64,000 nt of DNA from Mixophyes australis. Taxonomy: Eukaryota; Chordata; Amphibia; Anura; Limnodynastidae. Below the pieces are notes generated by a model. It was not told the origin of the DNA. It was given only the letters and a program-made list of their open reading frames with translations, and searched no databases. This document shows, one piece after another, positions 23,508-35,904 of this stretch; the first letter of the stretch is position 1, and each line of letters starts with the position of its first letter. The stretch covers positions 89,479,418 to 89,543,417 of the forward strand of contig JAVHZZ010000003.1 of NCBI GenBank assembly GCA_036250195.1, given 5' to 3'. The position numbers and the translations under genes were made by a program.

Positions 23508-24440
23508 TTAAGGAGTTGAAGTGGAACATGCCTCCGTTCTTATCTTTCAATGAAGATGTGAAAAAGATGCACTTATATCTCAATGAGAAGAAGCAAGAGT
23601 ATAAAAGCAATTTATCCATCGAGCCTTCGCTTAACACCTGGCCATTGCTTGCAAAGGTCACCCTGTCACAGGTGAACTTGTTCAATCGAAGAAGGGAAGG
23701 GGAAGTTTCCAAGATGCTGTTGCCTACCTTGTCTTCAAGAGATACATTTGAACTCCACGAAAATGTTGCTGTATTGTTTTCCAGGCCTGAGAAGAAGCTC
23801 TGCAAATATTCTTCCGGCTTCCCGGATTGAAATCAGGGAAGACGAATGAGAAAAGTTCCAATCTTCCTGACACCAGCAATACTAAGCACAATGAATCTTC
23901 TTGCAGAGAAGTGTGAATAATGTGGAGTAGTTGGGACAGAGCTAAGATCCAAGGTGAAGTTCTTGCTTCTCCGCAAAAACTTTTATAGTCCTTCCCCTTA
24001 GGGGCTTCCCCACTCTTGCTTAGGGGACAGTAGTGATTGTCTCTAGACAGCAGCTGCCCCTCACCCGCTAAAACACCACTAGGGGGCGTTACATATGGTT
24101 TTTACTGCTTACCTTGTACATTTACATATCTGTTTCTTTTTAGAACCAGTCCAGCTACAGAGTGATTGGTCAGATGATGAGCAATACCCTGTAATAGTGA
24201 GACAAGTGAGCATGCATTCGGTCGACAATTCCTCATCAGAAGTGAGATGGAATATGGACCCAGCAAAACGGGACCAGTGCCCAGCCAAAGGTTGGTGTAT
24301 CACACAGTTTTGTTGTGCAAACACATGTTGCATTTTCTGTTTTTCAAAGATTTGTAATGGACCACTTTTCTTCTTTTCAGGTCATAAAGAAGTGCAGAGA
24401 AAAACCTGGGACAGAGGTAAGATCCAAGGCGAAAATCTTG
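23508..24440 (+). pseudogene. 3' part of the decayed uncharacterised protein
   Basis: Reading resumes directly after the target duplication: KELKWNMPPFLSFNED, then VTLSQVNLFNRRREGEVSKM and EKKLCKYSSGFPD to a stop at 23830. This joins naturally with SSTSLKTLL before the insertion. In the family it is thought to resemble, the section after NRRREGEVSKM leads into the recombinase-like domain, which is missing or unreadable here. A second open piece at 24144-24290 (SDWSDDEQYP) may be unrelated. Confidence 0.5.
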
Positions 24441-25689
24441 CTTCTCCACAAAAACTGTTCTAGTTCACCACCACCCTGTCAGTGAATAAAGAAAGTACTA
24501 TGCATAGTCGCATAGTTCTTTCACCCGGGAGGGATCCATCAATAATGCAGAAGCTTCTACTGAATTCCATTGAAAATGACAGGTAACACCATCCTGAGAT
24601 GACGAATGCTTTTTGCAGCTTAATACATTGTTAACTTCATAGTTTGATATACAGAGTCTGCATTAAGCAATGTTAAATCAGTTATGGCAGGAGTTATCTA
24701 TGATGTCTCCTGCCCTGAACCCTTCATAAATTATGCTATTTTACGGATAAAACTGTTATTTTCTCAGTTTCTATGGCAGATTGCATCTTAGTAAATAGAT
24801 CCTCAATGTAAATAATAAGTGGTGGAAAGCCAATAAAACAGTGGGGTGACAAATTTACAGTAGACAGGGTACACTGAAGAAATTGTTTTCCAAAAAATGA
24901 GATTTAAAAAATCATAATCCACAATTACAAATTGTAATCCACACAGCAGGACATGTAGTCTCCCATATTGTATAGTACATATAGTACATATGATAGGGTT
25001 CTCCACTGTCATCCAATAGGAAGAGGCATTTTGCAGCTGTTAGGGCTTGATGTGAACTGCAATTAGAAAAGCCGCTTGTGGAGGAGACAGAAGAATCTCT
25101 GGAGAGGGACAAGAGGGGAGGAGCATAAGTAGAACGCAGAGAGTCAGTTAGAGTTTAGAGAAAATGGAAGGGGAAGAGGGGTGATCTTAAAGGGCGAGAG
25201 AGACAGTAGAAGGAGAGAATCGGAAAGTAAAGAAGGCTAAATAGAGAGCATAAAGAGATAGAGAGTAAAGCAGAAAGTGTAGGCAGTTCTAAATGTAAAA
25301 AGGGAAATAAAGGGAAGTAAAGAGAGGACAGCGAGACAGGCTGAATATTTAAGAGGAACAAGGGAAAATTGCAGAAAAGTCTGACAGGAAAGAGACAATC
25401 ATAGAGGCAGACACAGAGAAATGATTAAACACACAGAAATAACATTAAGAAAGAGATTTAGAAAAAAAGTAAGAAAATAAATTTGTTTTTGTAAAGAGTG
25501 TAAAGGACAGGTTGGTAGACAGTAACCAAGTACAGAAATTGACAGAGACCATAATAATTTAAAAAGGAATATTTTAGTTAGAAAAGTAGTTACTTAGGAT
25601 TACTGAAATGACTGAAAGTGGCCTAGCAAGATCTATCATAGAGAAAGTTTTATTGATTTCTGAAGCGATAGTGCAGACAAAAGAGACCA
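24441..25689. other. Non-coding background with a purine-rich tract
   Basis: 25085-25450 is dominated by AGAGA/GGAGA-type purine runs; the antisense Ser/Leu/Phe-rich frames there are artefacts. Nothing else recognised. Confidence 0.6.
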
Positions 25690-25882
25690 GGGAGTAAATG
25701 TATAAAATAGCGATTTTTGCAAATCGCCAATATCCGGCGACTTTGCATTGTAAATTTAAAGCGGCAATGGCTTTAAAGGCATAACTTGCCTGTAAAGCTA
25801 TTGTCACTTTAAATTTACCATGCAAAGGGTATCACCGGATATTGCCGATCTGCAAAACTCACTATTTCATACATTTACCCCC
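25690..25882. mobile_element. Palindromic MITE, about 193 bp
   Basis: Starts GGGAGTAAATGTATAAAATAG and ends in the inverted form ATTTCATACATTTACCCCC. Most of the interior is also self-complementary (GCGATTTTTGCAAATCG with GATCTGCAAAACTCACT, and GGCGACTTTGCATTG with CATGCAAAGGGTATC). A half copy lies at about 42963-43070. Confidence 0.78.
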
Positions 25883-25988
25883 AGATGATAAGTTACTTGT
25901 ATTAAGTGGCCAAAGTTGCAAATACTGGGAGAGTCACCACAACTGGGCAGTCATTTAATACATATAAGAAGAACCACCAAATACACAT

Positions 25989-26296
25989 TGGGCCTGATTC
26001 ATTAAGGAAAGTAAAGCCAAAAAAATGAGTTTTCTCCTAAACAAAACCATGTTACAATGCAAGGGGTGCAAATTAGTTTATTATTTTGCACATAAGATAA
26101 ATATTGTCTGTTTTTTCATGTAGCACACAAATACTTGATAGCTTTATTTGTACACTGAAATTTGATCTAGAAAATGCATTACCAACTATAAATCTGCCAT
26201 CATTTTAAATTTGCCTCCCCCTTCAATGCAACATTGTTATGCCAAGGTGCAAAGTTACTCATTTTTTTCTTTACTTTCCTTAATGAATCAGGCCCA
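25989..26296 (+). mobile_element. MITE, GGGCCTGATTCATTAAGG family, best copy
   Basis: 308 bp with 28-bp terminal inverted repeats that appear perfect (start TGGGCCTGATTCATTAAGG, end CCTTAATGAATCAGGCCCA). No open frame of interest. Other copies: 650-890, 7029-7351, 48121-48290 and 52577-52909. A clear target duplication was not found, so the superfamily is unassigned. Confidence 0.88.
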
Positions 26297-27444
26297 CTGA
26301 CTACACTCACAAACAGTGTACTAATCCACTGGCCAGCTGAATAACACAAAGACAGAATATAATTGTATATGCGTCTGCCAAGACAACAGTAAAAGGAGAA
26401 AGACAATCAAGTCTGTGTCTTGTATCTTGGGCTCTTGTTTTGGTTTGGGAGCTCCTCTCTTTCTGAGTCAGGATTGGCTGTACTCTCCCTCTCTGAAGAT
26501 GTCAAGAGCAGATGGGCTCTCTCCACTGCAGATGTCAGATGCATGTGCTCGCCACCATTACATGCAGATTCCTCCTAGCTGCTCCGTTGCTAAGTGGGTA
26601 GTTTAAAGGGCAGTCACATAACTACAATGCAACAAATCAGCGCAGGTTTCTACGATTCCAGAGAACAGTTTCATTGGCTGCCTGACCATTTTAGTGTAGG
26701 TGGGTCTTTCTTATACTGTAGTGAAAGTAGTTAGTTTTCTGCTATTTTGGGTTTGAAGCTGCCTGATATTTGGTACTGTTTCCTAGTTCTATCACTGACT
26801 TTTCAGTAGCCCTGATCATCCTCTGAATTACGACCTGTCCTGATCTTTCACTTGAACTTGCCTAATCTCTGGATTGACACTAGTCCTGACCCTTTGCTTG
26901 GATATAGGCTCATAGTTTGATGCCAAACAGACTTCTGCTCAGACACTGGACCTGATGTTGGCCCGTGTGAGTACCTGGATTTATTTTGTTACACAATATT
27001 CTGTATAGTTTGATTAGAGTCTCCAAATATTCCTGGTGCCAACGTCATTTTCTGAATGAGCCTCTACTACTGCGTGCACAAAACCTGTGGGCAACTGAGT
27101 ACTGGTGAGCATGTCCAGCTGTAAGTGAAATAGGGCTGCTATAGGTGGAATCAGTATCTGGAAAGATAGGAGCCAAACAGACCCACATCTCAACTAGAGC
27201 ACCACATTTATAATATGGTAGATATATAGAAAGATAGATATAAGGCCCAGAGGTGAGGGTGCCATAGCCGCTGTTCTCCCTGCAATGGTGGTAGTCAAGC
27301 CACTGCCTGTACCCACAGTCATTTGAAAGCAAGCACAGTGTAGGACCTGTGCATTTCAGAAGTACAGATCAGGCGCTGCAGGATAATGGACTGCATTGCT
27401 GGCCCTCTCTCAGATTTTTGTTATGGGGTGATGTTGTGTGCCAC

Positions 27445-27488
<44 letters not shown>

Positions 27489-29590
27489 TACAACTTATCT
27501 TGTATAAACAAATAAAGAGATTGCACTCAATCTATGTGCTTTAATTATCTATTTGTCTAGCTCTCTCCAAACAAACATACTTTTCTTACTATGCAGATAT
27601 AAACATCGCAAACCATTGGCATATAACATTTAGTGTAAAGTTTAATTGTCGTGTTTTTATTTGCTGGACAAATTACGACTTACTAAAATTATATAAGCTG
27701 GATGTACATGCTTGAGGAAAATAACCAGATCACTTCAGGTGCTACACATAGACCATACCAGGAAATGACCAACCAATTTTGAACTGGCCATTTCGACAGC
27801 ACACCAGTCGCTGAATACCACATTGTGTGCGACCAGCATAAATAACATTAAGGATCACTGATGATTTGCAAAAAATAAATACTGATCTGTACTGCTTCTA
27901 CATTTGCACAACTGTGTCTGTTTGTCCACCTTTTGCATTAAAATATGCAAGCCCACTTGGCGGTGTTTGGAATCACCCCATGAAAATCAATCTGCACTTA
28001 ACTTTGTGCGCTTGTGGAAATAGTGGAAAATGAACATAGTAGATAGCGTTCAATATTATGTTACTACTCTATGTATTTCAATGATCATATTTTTCTCCTA
28101 AAATACTGGTTTCTTTAGTCTCACTGATGTCTTAAACTAATCAGAAGAGAGAGAGAGAGGAGACATTAGAGCAGGATTACATGTTTCACTTTTGTATGCT
28201 TGGATGTTTTTATTACAATGGTTGAAGAGCACCAAGAAATGTGGGTTACCCATCTCATTAAATTGACAAGAAGAGCTCTTATCTATAGTGCCTCAAATTC
28301 CTTTCTTGGGAAGAAAATTGCTTTTTATCCACCCTCAAAGAAGGGAACACCCCCTAAATGTGGCTTCTTGACCATGGGAAAAATAAAGGGCACATAAGAG
28401 AGATCCGTCCAGCATATGATATGTCCAGCACATATAGTGCCATTGCTCATGTTGTAAAGTAACATGAGCAGCATAGCAGCTCATGTGCCCCTATATAGCC
28501 CAATTTACGGCAGCATATAGTCCTATCTTCATATTTAATACGCACCATCTAGTCCCTAAGAGCGACTATATAGCCACCTCTTATTACACCACTATATTAA
28601 TGAATGAAGAAGAATTAAGTATACTGGAGCTACTATCAGATGATTAATAAGGAGTTCACTACATGAAGTGCAACTTTATCAATCTAAACAATATCAGTGG
28701 TAGGTTTGCCTAATTTTTTTAAACAGACACCTGTGTAATTTATTCTCTGTGAGCACAACCAAAACAGTTGTAAATATGTTCAGAAGGACACAGCTATAAT
28801 GAGACTTACAAGAAGCGAGTTGCAGTTAGAAGCATATTGCTCCAATTTGCAATGGAAGGAGCAGACAGGACACTTTTGTTTTCTGATACTGATTCATTGA
28901 TTATTTTTAGACATATCACATAGTTGAAATACTACATTTGTCTAACATTAATCTACAGATCAATATCAAATTACTTTGAATGCAGTAAGTCACATAAAAG
29001 AAATAAGAATTACACTGCATTTAGATTACAGTAAAGACTTTGGAGTTTACGTATAGATCGATAAACACCGGCAAGTGTGTATGAGATCCATCACCTTAAA
29101 ACACAATAATTCTAGTTAGAAAATGCAATTTGCTGTATTGGTGCTTTAGAAATGCAACTGAACCAAAACCTTAATTGTAGTATCTGGTGGTGAGTGTAAC
29201 AATTTACAGTTACTGTAATTGATCATTTTACACTGAGATAACTTAATAAGGACAAATGTACGCTTTGATTTATATGTGTTGTACAATGTAATTTACACAC
29301 AAAAGGAACGTTTCACAAATGAGTATACAGTATATAAACATTTTGGTGCCCCTGGTCAATTTGCATGTCTTACAATAGCCTCTAAGTGAAGGAAGTTAAT
29401 ACAATATCTGCTGGGTATAAAAGTAAACATATTTCTACATATTTTATTGCACAACTATTACTATTTATTTGCTAAATTTAACAGATTTTTAAGAAAAATT
29501 AAAACATGGATGTGGCATGTGCACAAGTTTGAGCACCTTGTCAGTCAATACTTATTAATACCTTTTGTGATGAAATGGGGTCCAACTGGA
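26297..29590. other. Non-coding background
   Basis: Contains an (AGAT)n microsatellite at 27445-27488. The stretch about 26700-27060 has the pyrimidine-rich, TG-rich look of a gypsy LTR but no termini were found. Nothing else recognised. Confidence 0.5.
27445..27488. repeat. (AGAT)n microsatellite
   Basis: Eleven uninterrupted tetranucleotides. Confidence 0.95.
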
Positions 29591-30075
29591 CTGAGGACCT
29601 TTTATTCATCACCTGTATCTCACAGTTTATTGTGGAGATGGGCAGCTTGGGGGAAATCTTGTATTTGTGAATGGGATGAGGGGATCAAGGTGGAGAAGAA
29701 GCAACGGTCATTGGCCGAGCGCAGGGAGTGGATGAGAGTGTGGATAGAGAGGAGGTTGGAGAGATAAAGGCCAGTTGTGTGGAAGAGGGCCTTGTAAGTG
29801 CTGGTGAGGAGCTTACAAGAATTCTATTGGAGAAGGGGAGCCAGTGTAAGGCCAGGAAGATAGAGGAGGCAGAGGAAGAGCCGCATGAAAGGAAGGTGAG
29901 TCTCATGGGCGCATTAAGTATAGAACAAAAGAACAAAACAAAGGGGGGTGGGGTGAGAACGGGGAAGGCCAGTGAGGAGAAGTTTACAATAATCAATTTG
30001 TGAAATGATGAGTGCATGGATGATGGTTTTGGTGGCATCCTGAGATAGGAAGGGCTATATGCGGGCAATATTGCA
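29590..30075 (-). pseudogene. L2-type LINE, 3' part of reverse transcriptase ORF
   Basis: On the minus strand, in shifting frames, blocks equivalent to CNIARI, PFLSQDATKTIIHALIIS and IDYCKLLLTGLP are followed by LHWLPFSNRI and further C-terminal sequence. These are typical of the distal part of L2/CR1-type reverse transcriptase ORFs. It continues 5' at 33050-33363 on the far side of a 3-kb LTR insertion. Several stops: dead. Confidence 0.65.
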
Positions 30076-30245
30076 AATATCACGATCCGGGCCCGCTGAT
30101 CACTTGGTCAGGTCCCAGTCCACTTACCTATGGGGTCCCCCGTCGGTGGTCTCCGCTGAGACGCTGCTGCTCCCTCGGTCCGACGGCATCTTTGGTTATG
30201 GGCTGCACATGCACAGTCCGTCCTTTTGTTAGCTCGCATTCATTC

Positions 30246-31508
30246 GTATTGGCTAGTGCCCTCTATTGGCTGCATTATTTAAGACACCTCTTTCTCTCAC
30301 TCAGTGTCAGTTCCCTGAGTCTCTCCTTGTGTGGACATGTTCTGGCTCCTCTGTACTGTCTTACCTATATATGCTATAGTGCTCTGCTCATTATTGGACC
30401 TCTGCTGCTTTCTGTTGTATTCCATCTGATCCAGTTCCTGCACTCTCTGGCATATCTGAACCTAAGTATACACCAGGCCGCAGATCCTTATTCCTTTCTA
30501 CATCTGCTATAGTGTTCTGAACATTATTGGACCTCTGCTGCATACTGTTGTATTTCACCTGATCCAGTTCCTGTGCTTCCTAGCATGTCTGGACCTAAGT
30601 ATTGTTAGGCAAACAGCTAATATCATGAGCTTGCAGAACAGGATGTAGAGATGATCACCTTTAACAGCCGCTATTCCCATAGAGCTCGTTGTGCTCAGAT
30701 GCCCCCAGGTTTTAAACTCAGCAAAGTACAAGCTTATGAAAGTACCGCAGCGAGGAATAGAGGGTGAAGTCAGAAGAACAACGTAATCAGAATCAAGCCG
30801 AGGTCCAAAGGCACAAACAGGCAGCGAGGTGAGGTACAGGCAAGGGTCAGGGCCGGCAGAGAACAAGGATATTGGAGTCACAGGCAAAAGAGTGAGGCCA
30901 CCAGCAGTAATCAGAGTCCAGGTAAAAAGCCAAAGGTCATACACAAAATCCAGTCAGAAGATAAGCACAATGTACAATATAGTTGAGAACAGGTCAGCAA
31001 CCTAAGCGCTCTAACCAGTAGGGAGGCTAAGCCCTCCCTACCTTATAAACATAAGGAAGCCAATGAGGAGGGGGGAGCCACAGGGGTGGCAATCAGGCTC
31101 AGGAGGCAGTAATAATTAAATACTAGATGTGCACGCGAACCCAGCTGTCAAACTAAATGGGCCGTGGTGGTGAGATCAGAAGCATCCCGGCTGTTGCCCT
31201 AGTGACAGCCTGGGCTCGTGGTCTGAAGTGTCCTCCTGTTTGTCATGGCGACGGCCGAGGCGCGATATGCAGGCAGAGAGCGAGCCGCGGCGATTACTGG
31301 GGAAGCCGTGACTCGTGACAAGTATACACCTGTCTCCAGATGTGTATATTCTTCTATACCTGCTAAACTGTTCTGAACATTGTCTGGACCTCTGCTGCAT
31401 ACTGCTGTATTCCGCCTGATCCAGTTCATGTGCTTTCTAGCATATCTGTACCTAAGTATATACCTGGCTGCAGATCCTTATACTCTCCTATACCCACTAC
31501 AGACTTCT
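30246..31508. repeat. Tandem duplication, unit 1
   Basis: This 1263-bp segment is repeated immediately downstream at 31509-32770. By eye I count about six differences, including one base deleted from a G run. It contains the solo LTR at 30603-31320 and flanking minisatellite units. Confidence 0.93.
30603..31320 (-). mobile_element. Solo LTR-B in duplication unit 1
   Basis: 718 bp, TGTTAGGC to CGTGACA on the plus strand, flanked by AGTAT on both sides (30598-30602 and 31321-31325). The sense strand is probably minus, starting TGTCACGAGTC, as in gypsy LTRs. Related to the solo LTR at 37087-37851. Confidence 0.88.
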
Positions 31509-32770
31509 GTATTGGCTAGTGCCCTCTATTGGCTGCATTATTTAAGACACCTCTTTCTCTCACTCAGTGTCAGTTCCCTGAGTCTCTCCTTGTGTGGACA
31601 TGTTCTGGCTCCTCTGTACTGTCTTACCTATATCCGCTATAGTGCTCTGCTCATTATTGGACCTCTGCTGCTTTCTGTTGTATTCCATCTGATCCAGTTC
31701 CTGCACTCTCTGGCATATCTGAACCTAAGTATACACCAGGCCGCAGATCCTTATTCCTTTCTACATCTGCTATAGTGTTCTGAACATTATTGGACCTCTG
31801 CTGCATACTGTTGTATTTCACCTGATCCAGTTCCTGTGCTTCCTAGCATGTCTGGACCTAAGTATTGTTAGGCAAACAGCTAATATCATGAGCTTGCAGA
31901 ACAGGATGTAGAGATGATCACCTTTAACAGCCGCTATTCCCATAGAGCTCGTTGTGCTCAGATGCCCCCAGGTTTTAAACTCAGCAAAGTACAAGCTTAT
32001 AAAAGTACCGCAGCGAGGAATAGAGGGTGAAGTCAGAAGAACAACGTAATCAGAATCAAGCCGAGGTCCAAAGGCACAAACAGGCAGCGAGGTGAGGTAC
32101 AGGCAAGGGTCAGGGCCGGCAGAGAACAAGGATATTGGAGTCACAGGCAAAAGAGTGAGGCCACCAGCAGTAATCAGAGTCCAGGTAAAAAGCCAAAGGT
32201 CATACACAAAATCCAGTCAGAAGATAAGCACAATGTACAATATAGTTGAGAACAGGTCAGCAACCTAAGCGCTCTAACCAGTAGGGAGGCTAAGCCCTCC
32301 CTACCTTATAAACATAAGGAAGCCAATGAGGAGGGGGAGCCACAGGGGTGGCAATCAGGCTCAGGAGGCAGTAATAATTAAATACTAGATGTGCACGCGA
32401 ACCCAGCTGTCAAACTAAATGGGCCGTGGTGGTGAGATCAGAAGCATCCCGGCTGTTGCCCTAGTGACAGCCTGGGCTCGTGGTCTGAAGTGTCCTCCTG
32501 TTTGTCATGGCGACGGCCGGGGCGCGATATGCAGGCAGAGAGCGAGCCGCGGCGATTACTGGGGAAGCCGTGACTCGTGACAAGTATACACCTGTCTCCA
32601 GATGTGTATATTCTTCTATACCTGCTAAACTGTTCTGAACATTGTCTGGACCTCTGCTGCATACTGCTGTATTCCGCCTGATCCAGTTCATGTGCTTTCT
32701 AGCATATCTGTACCTAAGTATATACCTGGCCGCAGATCCTTATACTCTCCTATACCCACTACAGACTTCT
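31509..32770. repeat. Tandem duplication, unit 2
   Basis: 1262 bp, almost identical to unit 1. The junction falls within matching CAGACTTCTG/GTATTGGCTAG sequence. Confidence 0.93.
31866..32582 (-). mobile_element. Solo LTR-B in duplication unit 2
   Basis: 717-bp duplicate of 30603-31320, again with AGTAT on both sides (31861-31865 and 32583-32587). It arose by local duplication, not by a second insertion. Confidence 0.88.
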
Positions 32771-33049
32771 GAACATTGTCTTGATTTCTGCTGCATACCG
32801 CAGTAATCCACCTGATCCAGTCCATGGCTGAGACCATACTCTTCTGAGTATTTATTTTGCTACCTCATACCTACCTGTACTGTTCCTATTTGTCCTTTAG
32901 ACGTTACCTAATATCAACTAGGCGGGCCGAGACCTGCTGTACGGGTGCAGCCAAGCCCATATCTCCTTACGGGTGTCACTGGTGAAAACCTCCCATGTCA
33001 TTAGATTCTGCACCTTCTAGGAGGTAGTGCTAAAATAGGCAAGTCAAAG

Positions 33050-33363
33050 GGTCTTATGAGCCCCCTTGATTGTGACAACATAGTTGGAAGTGACAGGATT
33101 GGGAAAGGTATTTGATATGGGCAACAAAAAGAGGGAGGAGTCAAAGGTGACACCCAGACAGCGGAGCTGGGGAACAGAAGAGATGGTGGTGCTGTTGACA
33201 GTGATAGAGAGATCAAGGTAGGATGAGGATCTGGAATGACGTAAGACAATGAGTTCTCTCTTAGCAATGTTAATTTTGAGAAATCGTGAATACATCCAAG
33301 CGGTGATGGCAGAGAGACAGTCAGATATGCGAGAGAGGACAGGGGGAAATCAGGAGAAGTCAT
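33050..33363 (-). pseudogene. L2-type LINE, middle of reverse transcriptase ORF
   Basis: Minus-strand blocks LKINIAKRELIVL, LDLSITVNSTTISSVPQL and RCLGVTFDSSL are typical of the segment after the catalytic box in L2/CR1-like reverse transcriptases. The copy continues at 29590-30075. Frame changes and stops are present. Confidence 0.68.
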
Positions 33364-34704
33364 TTCTTGTTATTAGGTGCACTATGCCCTTGCTATTACC
33401 TGCAATATTGTATGTATTAGAAATAAAAAGACTATTGTCATATGGTGTGAAAATAGCTGGACAGGAGAAGCCTTATTGCATGACATGATGGAAAGGTATT
33501 TGAGTTTGTTAAGGTAAATACCATTAGTCTCAAATGTCCATTGTTTTGAGGCATGGCATAGATCTAGGCTGTTAGTGATCGGAACAATGTCTGAGTGACT
33601 GTTAATATAGTTAGCTAGCAGCCCAAATTAGTTATCTATGTCAACAGTTAATCTAGGGGGTAATTAGATGAGAGCTTCCAGATTATGTGCAATGTGTCTT
33701 CACAGAACTATACTGGGGGCTAAAATAGCATTAGAAAATGAATTAATGTGTATCAATATAAATGTTATTGGATCATAATGTATCACAGACTTAGATCGTG
33801 TAACACTGCAAATACAATGTGGCAAATGTCTTAATGCTTAAAGCAAGCGTGAAGAGTCATTCCTTGATGTAATATTGTATCCCTTTGTTAAGTGCATATA
33901 GCCAAATTGTTAATAAAGTCAAGTTAATAAAGTGAAGCCATTCAATTGTATAATCAAGGAAACAAAGTCAGTGACTCTGATTCATTAGGGGACGCATTCT
34001 GGACGCAATTCACGGTTCTTATTCTATGCATGTATCCATGAGTTGTGCACCCCCCCAAATTTATCACGGAATGGATCTCAAGATATGTGCAGAGTTGAAT
34101 TTGGGTGTAGGTTTGCTGTGCTCTACTACACATTGCACAATATATCCAATCACTATATTTACTCTAAATGCAAAAGAATGCACTGGAAAATAAAAAAATT
34201 ATAGAATTAATGTCACATGGTAATAATAAAGGCATTAATGAATTACATTTATTAGAACATTGTTAATGTCTACTGAACATACAAATAAATATTACAGTTG
34301 CTCATGATTGCAAACTCATGTTACAGCATGCATACGAGACTGTCATCATTACTGATCAGGACTTAGACTAGTCCCAGAGCTGGTGCAAGAGATACGGCAG
34401 AAAAATAGGTTAATTTCACAGCTGTTGAACTTTGTATTTCCGTGGCTGCTTGTGTTTGAGTTTGGCATTACAATTTTTGGACGCTTTGTATAGCAAAACA
34501 TCCCTTCCCCACCAACTTCACTCCTTAAATTTGGAAGTGTAGTGAATGCTCCTTGCGCTTACTATGGCATGAACAATGCTTGCATACAGTCCTTGTCTCT
34601 CTGTTTAGCGGCCGTATCTGTCTATTCTGGCCATGCGCAGATTGATTTTGCGTGCGATATGGTCAAAATCAGCAGATAAGTGCCTTGATGAATCATGCCC
34701 AGCA
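33364..34704. other. Non-coding background
   Basis: AT-rich; no gene or named repeat seen. Confidence 0.55.
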
Positions 34705-35215
34705 TGTCTAACAGCTACATAATTTAAGTGTCCACTGATATACCCCTGCTAAAGGGGGAGGATTGGGATATCTTGACCTTACTCCCTGTGTAAACAGTAA
34801 ACAGCAAGAAATATAAGGAGAGCAAAATGTCCATAGATTCATTCTCTCTTTGAGGATCATGGTGTATATAACACCAACACAAAAGGACTCTGGGCCAGGC
34901 ATCAGAGGAAGAGGAAGCCCTACCAGGACAGGGTCTGGAAGAGCCAGCATCCCATGCTGGGCAACATAGAAACTGTTTAGGTAAGTGGTAGTGAGGATAA
35001 CACTCTGAAGGATTGTGAGATTGTTGCTTTGTTGTGCTCTCTGCAGAGATGCTGCTGAGGAGTACATGCTAACATTTACCCTGTACCTTGTGAACATATT
35101 ATGGTGTTGTGCTGTCATAATAAAGCCTTATTTTGTATATATTCTGATCTGACCAAGTGAGTTTGAATCCCATGGAGGGTAACTAACATCCCAGCTAAGG
35201 GTAGTTCCCTGACAT
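34705..35215 (+). repeat. Probable 5' LTR of a retroviral/gypsy-like element
   Basis: Starts TGTCTAACAGC, has AATAAAGCC at about 35120, and ends CCCTGACA followed by TTTGGTGGGTAGCAAG, the usual look of an LTR end plus primer-site leader. No matching 3' LTR was found. Confidence 0.5.
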
Positions 35216-35895
35216 TTGGTGGGTAGCAAGCAGTGGGGTTACTCTGCCTGGTGTTGGAAGAACCAGGAAGACTTCATGGGACAGATGTGGTTGTGGTCCA
35301 ATAGCCTTGTAGGGACAGAAAAGCACAGTTTACACAGCACCCAGAGGAAATTGATCAGAGGAGTTACAAGAAATGTGAGCCATGAACAGCTATAGCTCCC
35401 TAAAATTTGTCTGAACTTCGGGGAATATGCTGGGCAAGGGAAATTGCCACCACTCAGGATAACTCCAGAACACAGCTAGTGGAGAAACTACACCAATGGG
35501 ACCTGTCCCTACTCAATGATGCTATCAGGATGGAAATAGTGAAGAACCCAGCAGTGAAAGCTACTCAAGTTAGGACTTATGTAGCAGAAATCCTGGAGGC
35601 AAAGGAGTCAGGTGAGGACCAGAAGCAAACCCATATATTGGTGCTGAGTGATGAGGGCATGTCATTTGCAAATCTGTATGAGGTGGACATTATTTAGGAA
35701 AGGCAGGAGGACTATCCAAATGTGGTGGTGGAATGCTCCAAGAAGACCAGCGCAGTTTCTATTGCCTGAGGAACAAATGGTACTGGAACCCTCAGACATT
35801 GCCCTACACTTTCAGGAGCAGCTAGTAAGACTTCCTGAGATAGCATCTACCGTACAGACCAACCCACCCCAGGCCAGTCAGCAGTGCGCAGTTTA
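35216..35895 (+). pseudogene. Gag-like remnant downstream of the LTR
   Basis: The frame at 35407-35697 (96 residues) has LRGICWAREI and TQLVEKLHQWD, resembling the SAP-like start of some retroviral and gypsy gag proteins. A second frame to 35896 has a Pro/Gln-rich end. The first frame stops at 35697, so the coding region is broken. Family assignment is tentative. Confidence 0.4.
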
Positions 35896-35904
35896 AGCTA
35901 TGAC

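Larger units (their letters stand above)
30076..33040 (+). mobile_element. Gypsy-type LTR (LTR-A), expanded and invaded
   Basis: Begins TATCACGATCCGGGCC (TGTCACG in intact relatives) where the L2 reading breaks off and ends near 33000-33040 where it resumes. It contains a promoter-like stretch (GCATTATTTAAG), a ~130-bp minisatellite (CCTGATCCAGTTC, CTAAGTATA, CAGATCCTTAT blocks), a nested solo LTR and a 1.26-kb tandem duplication. No internal coding region was seen, so it is read as a solo LTR. The right border is uncertain by several tens of bases. Confidence 0.5.

Noticed and set aside
25155..25361. A Ser/Leu/Phe-rich minus-strand frame
   Set aside because: It is read from a purine-rich tract with no family resemblance.
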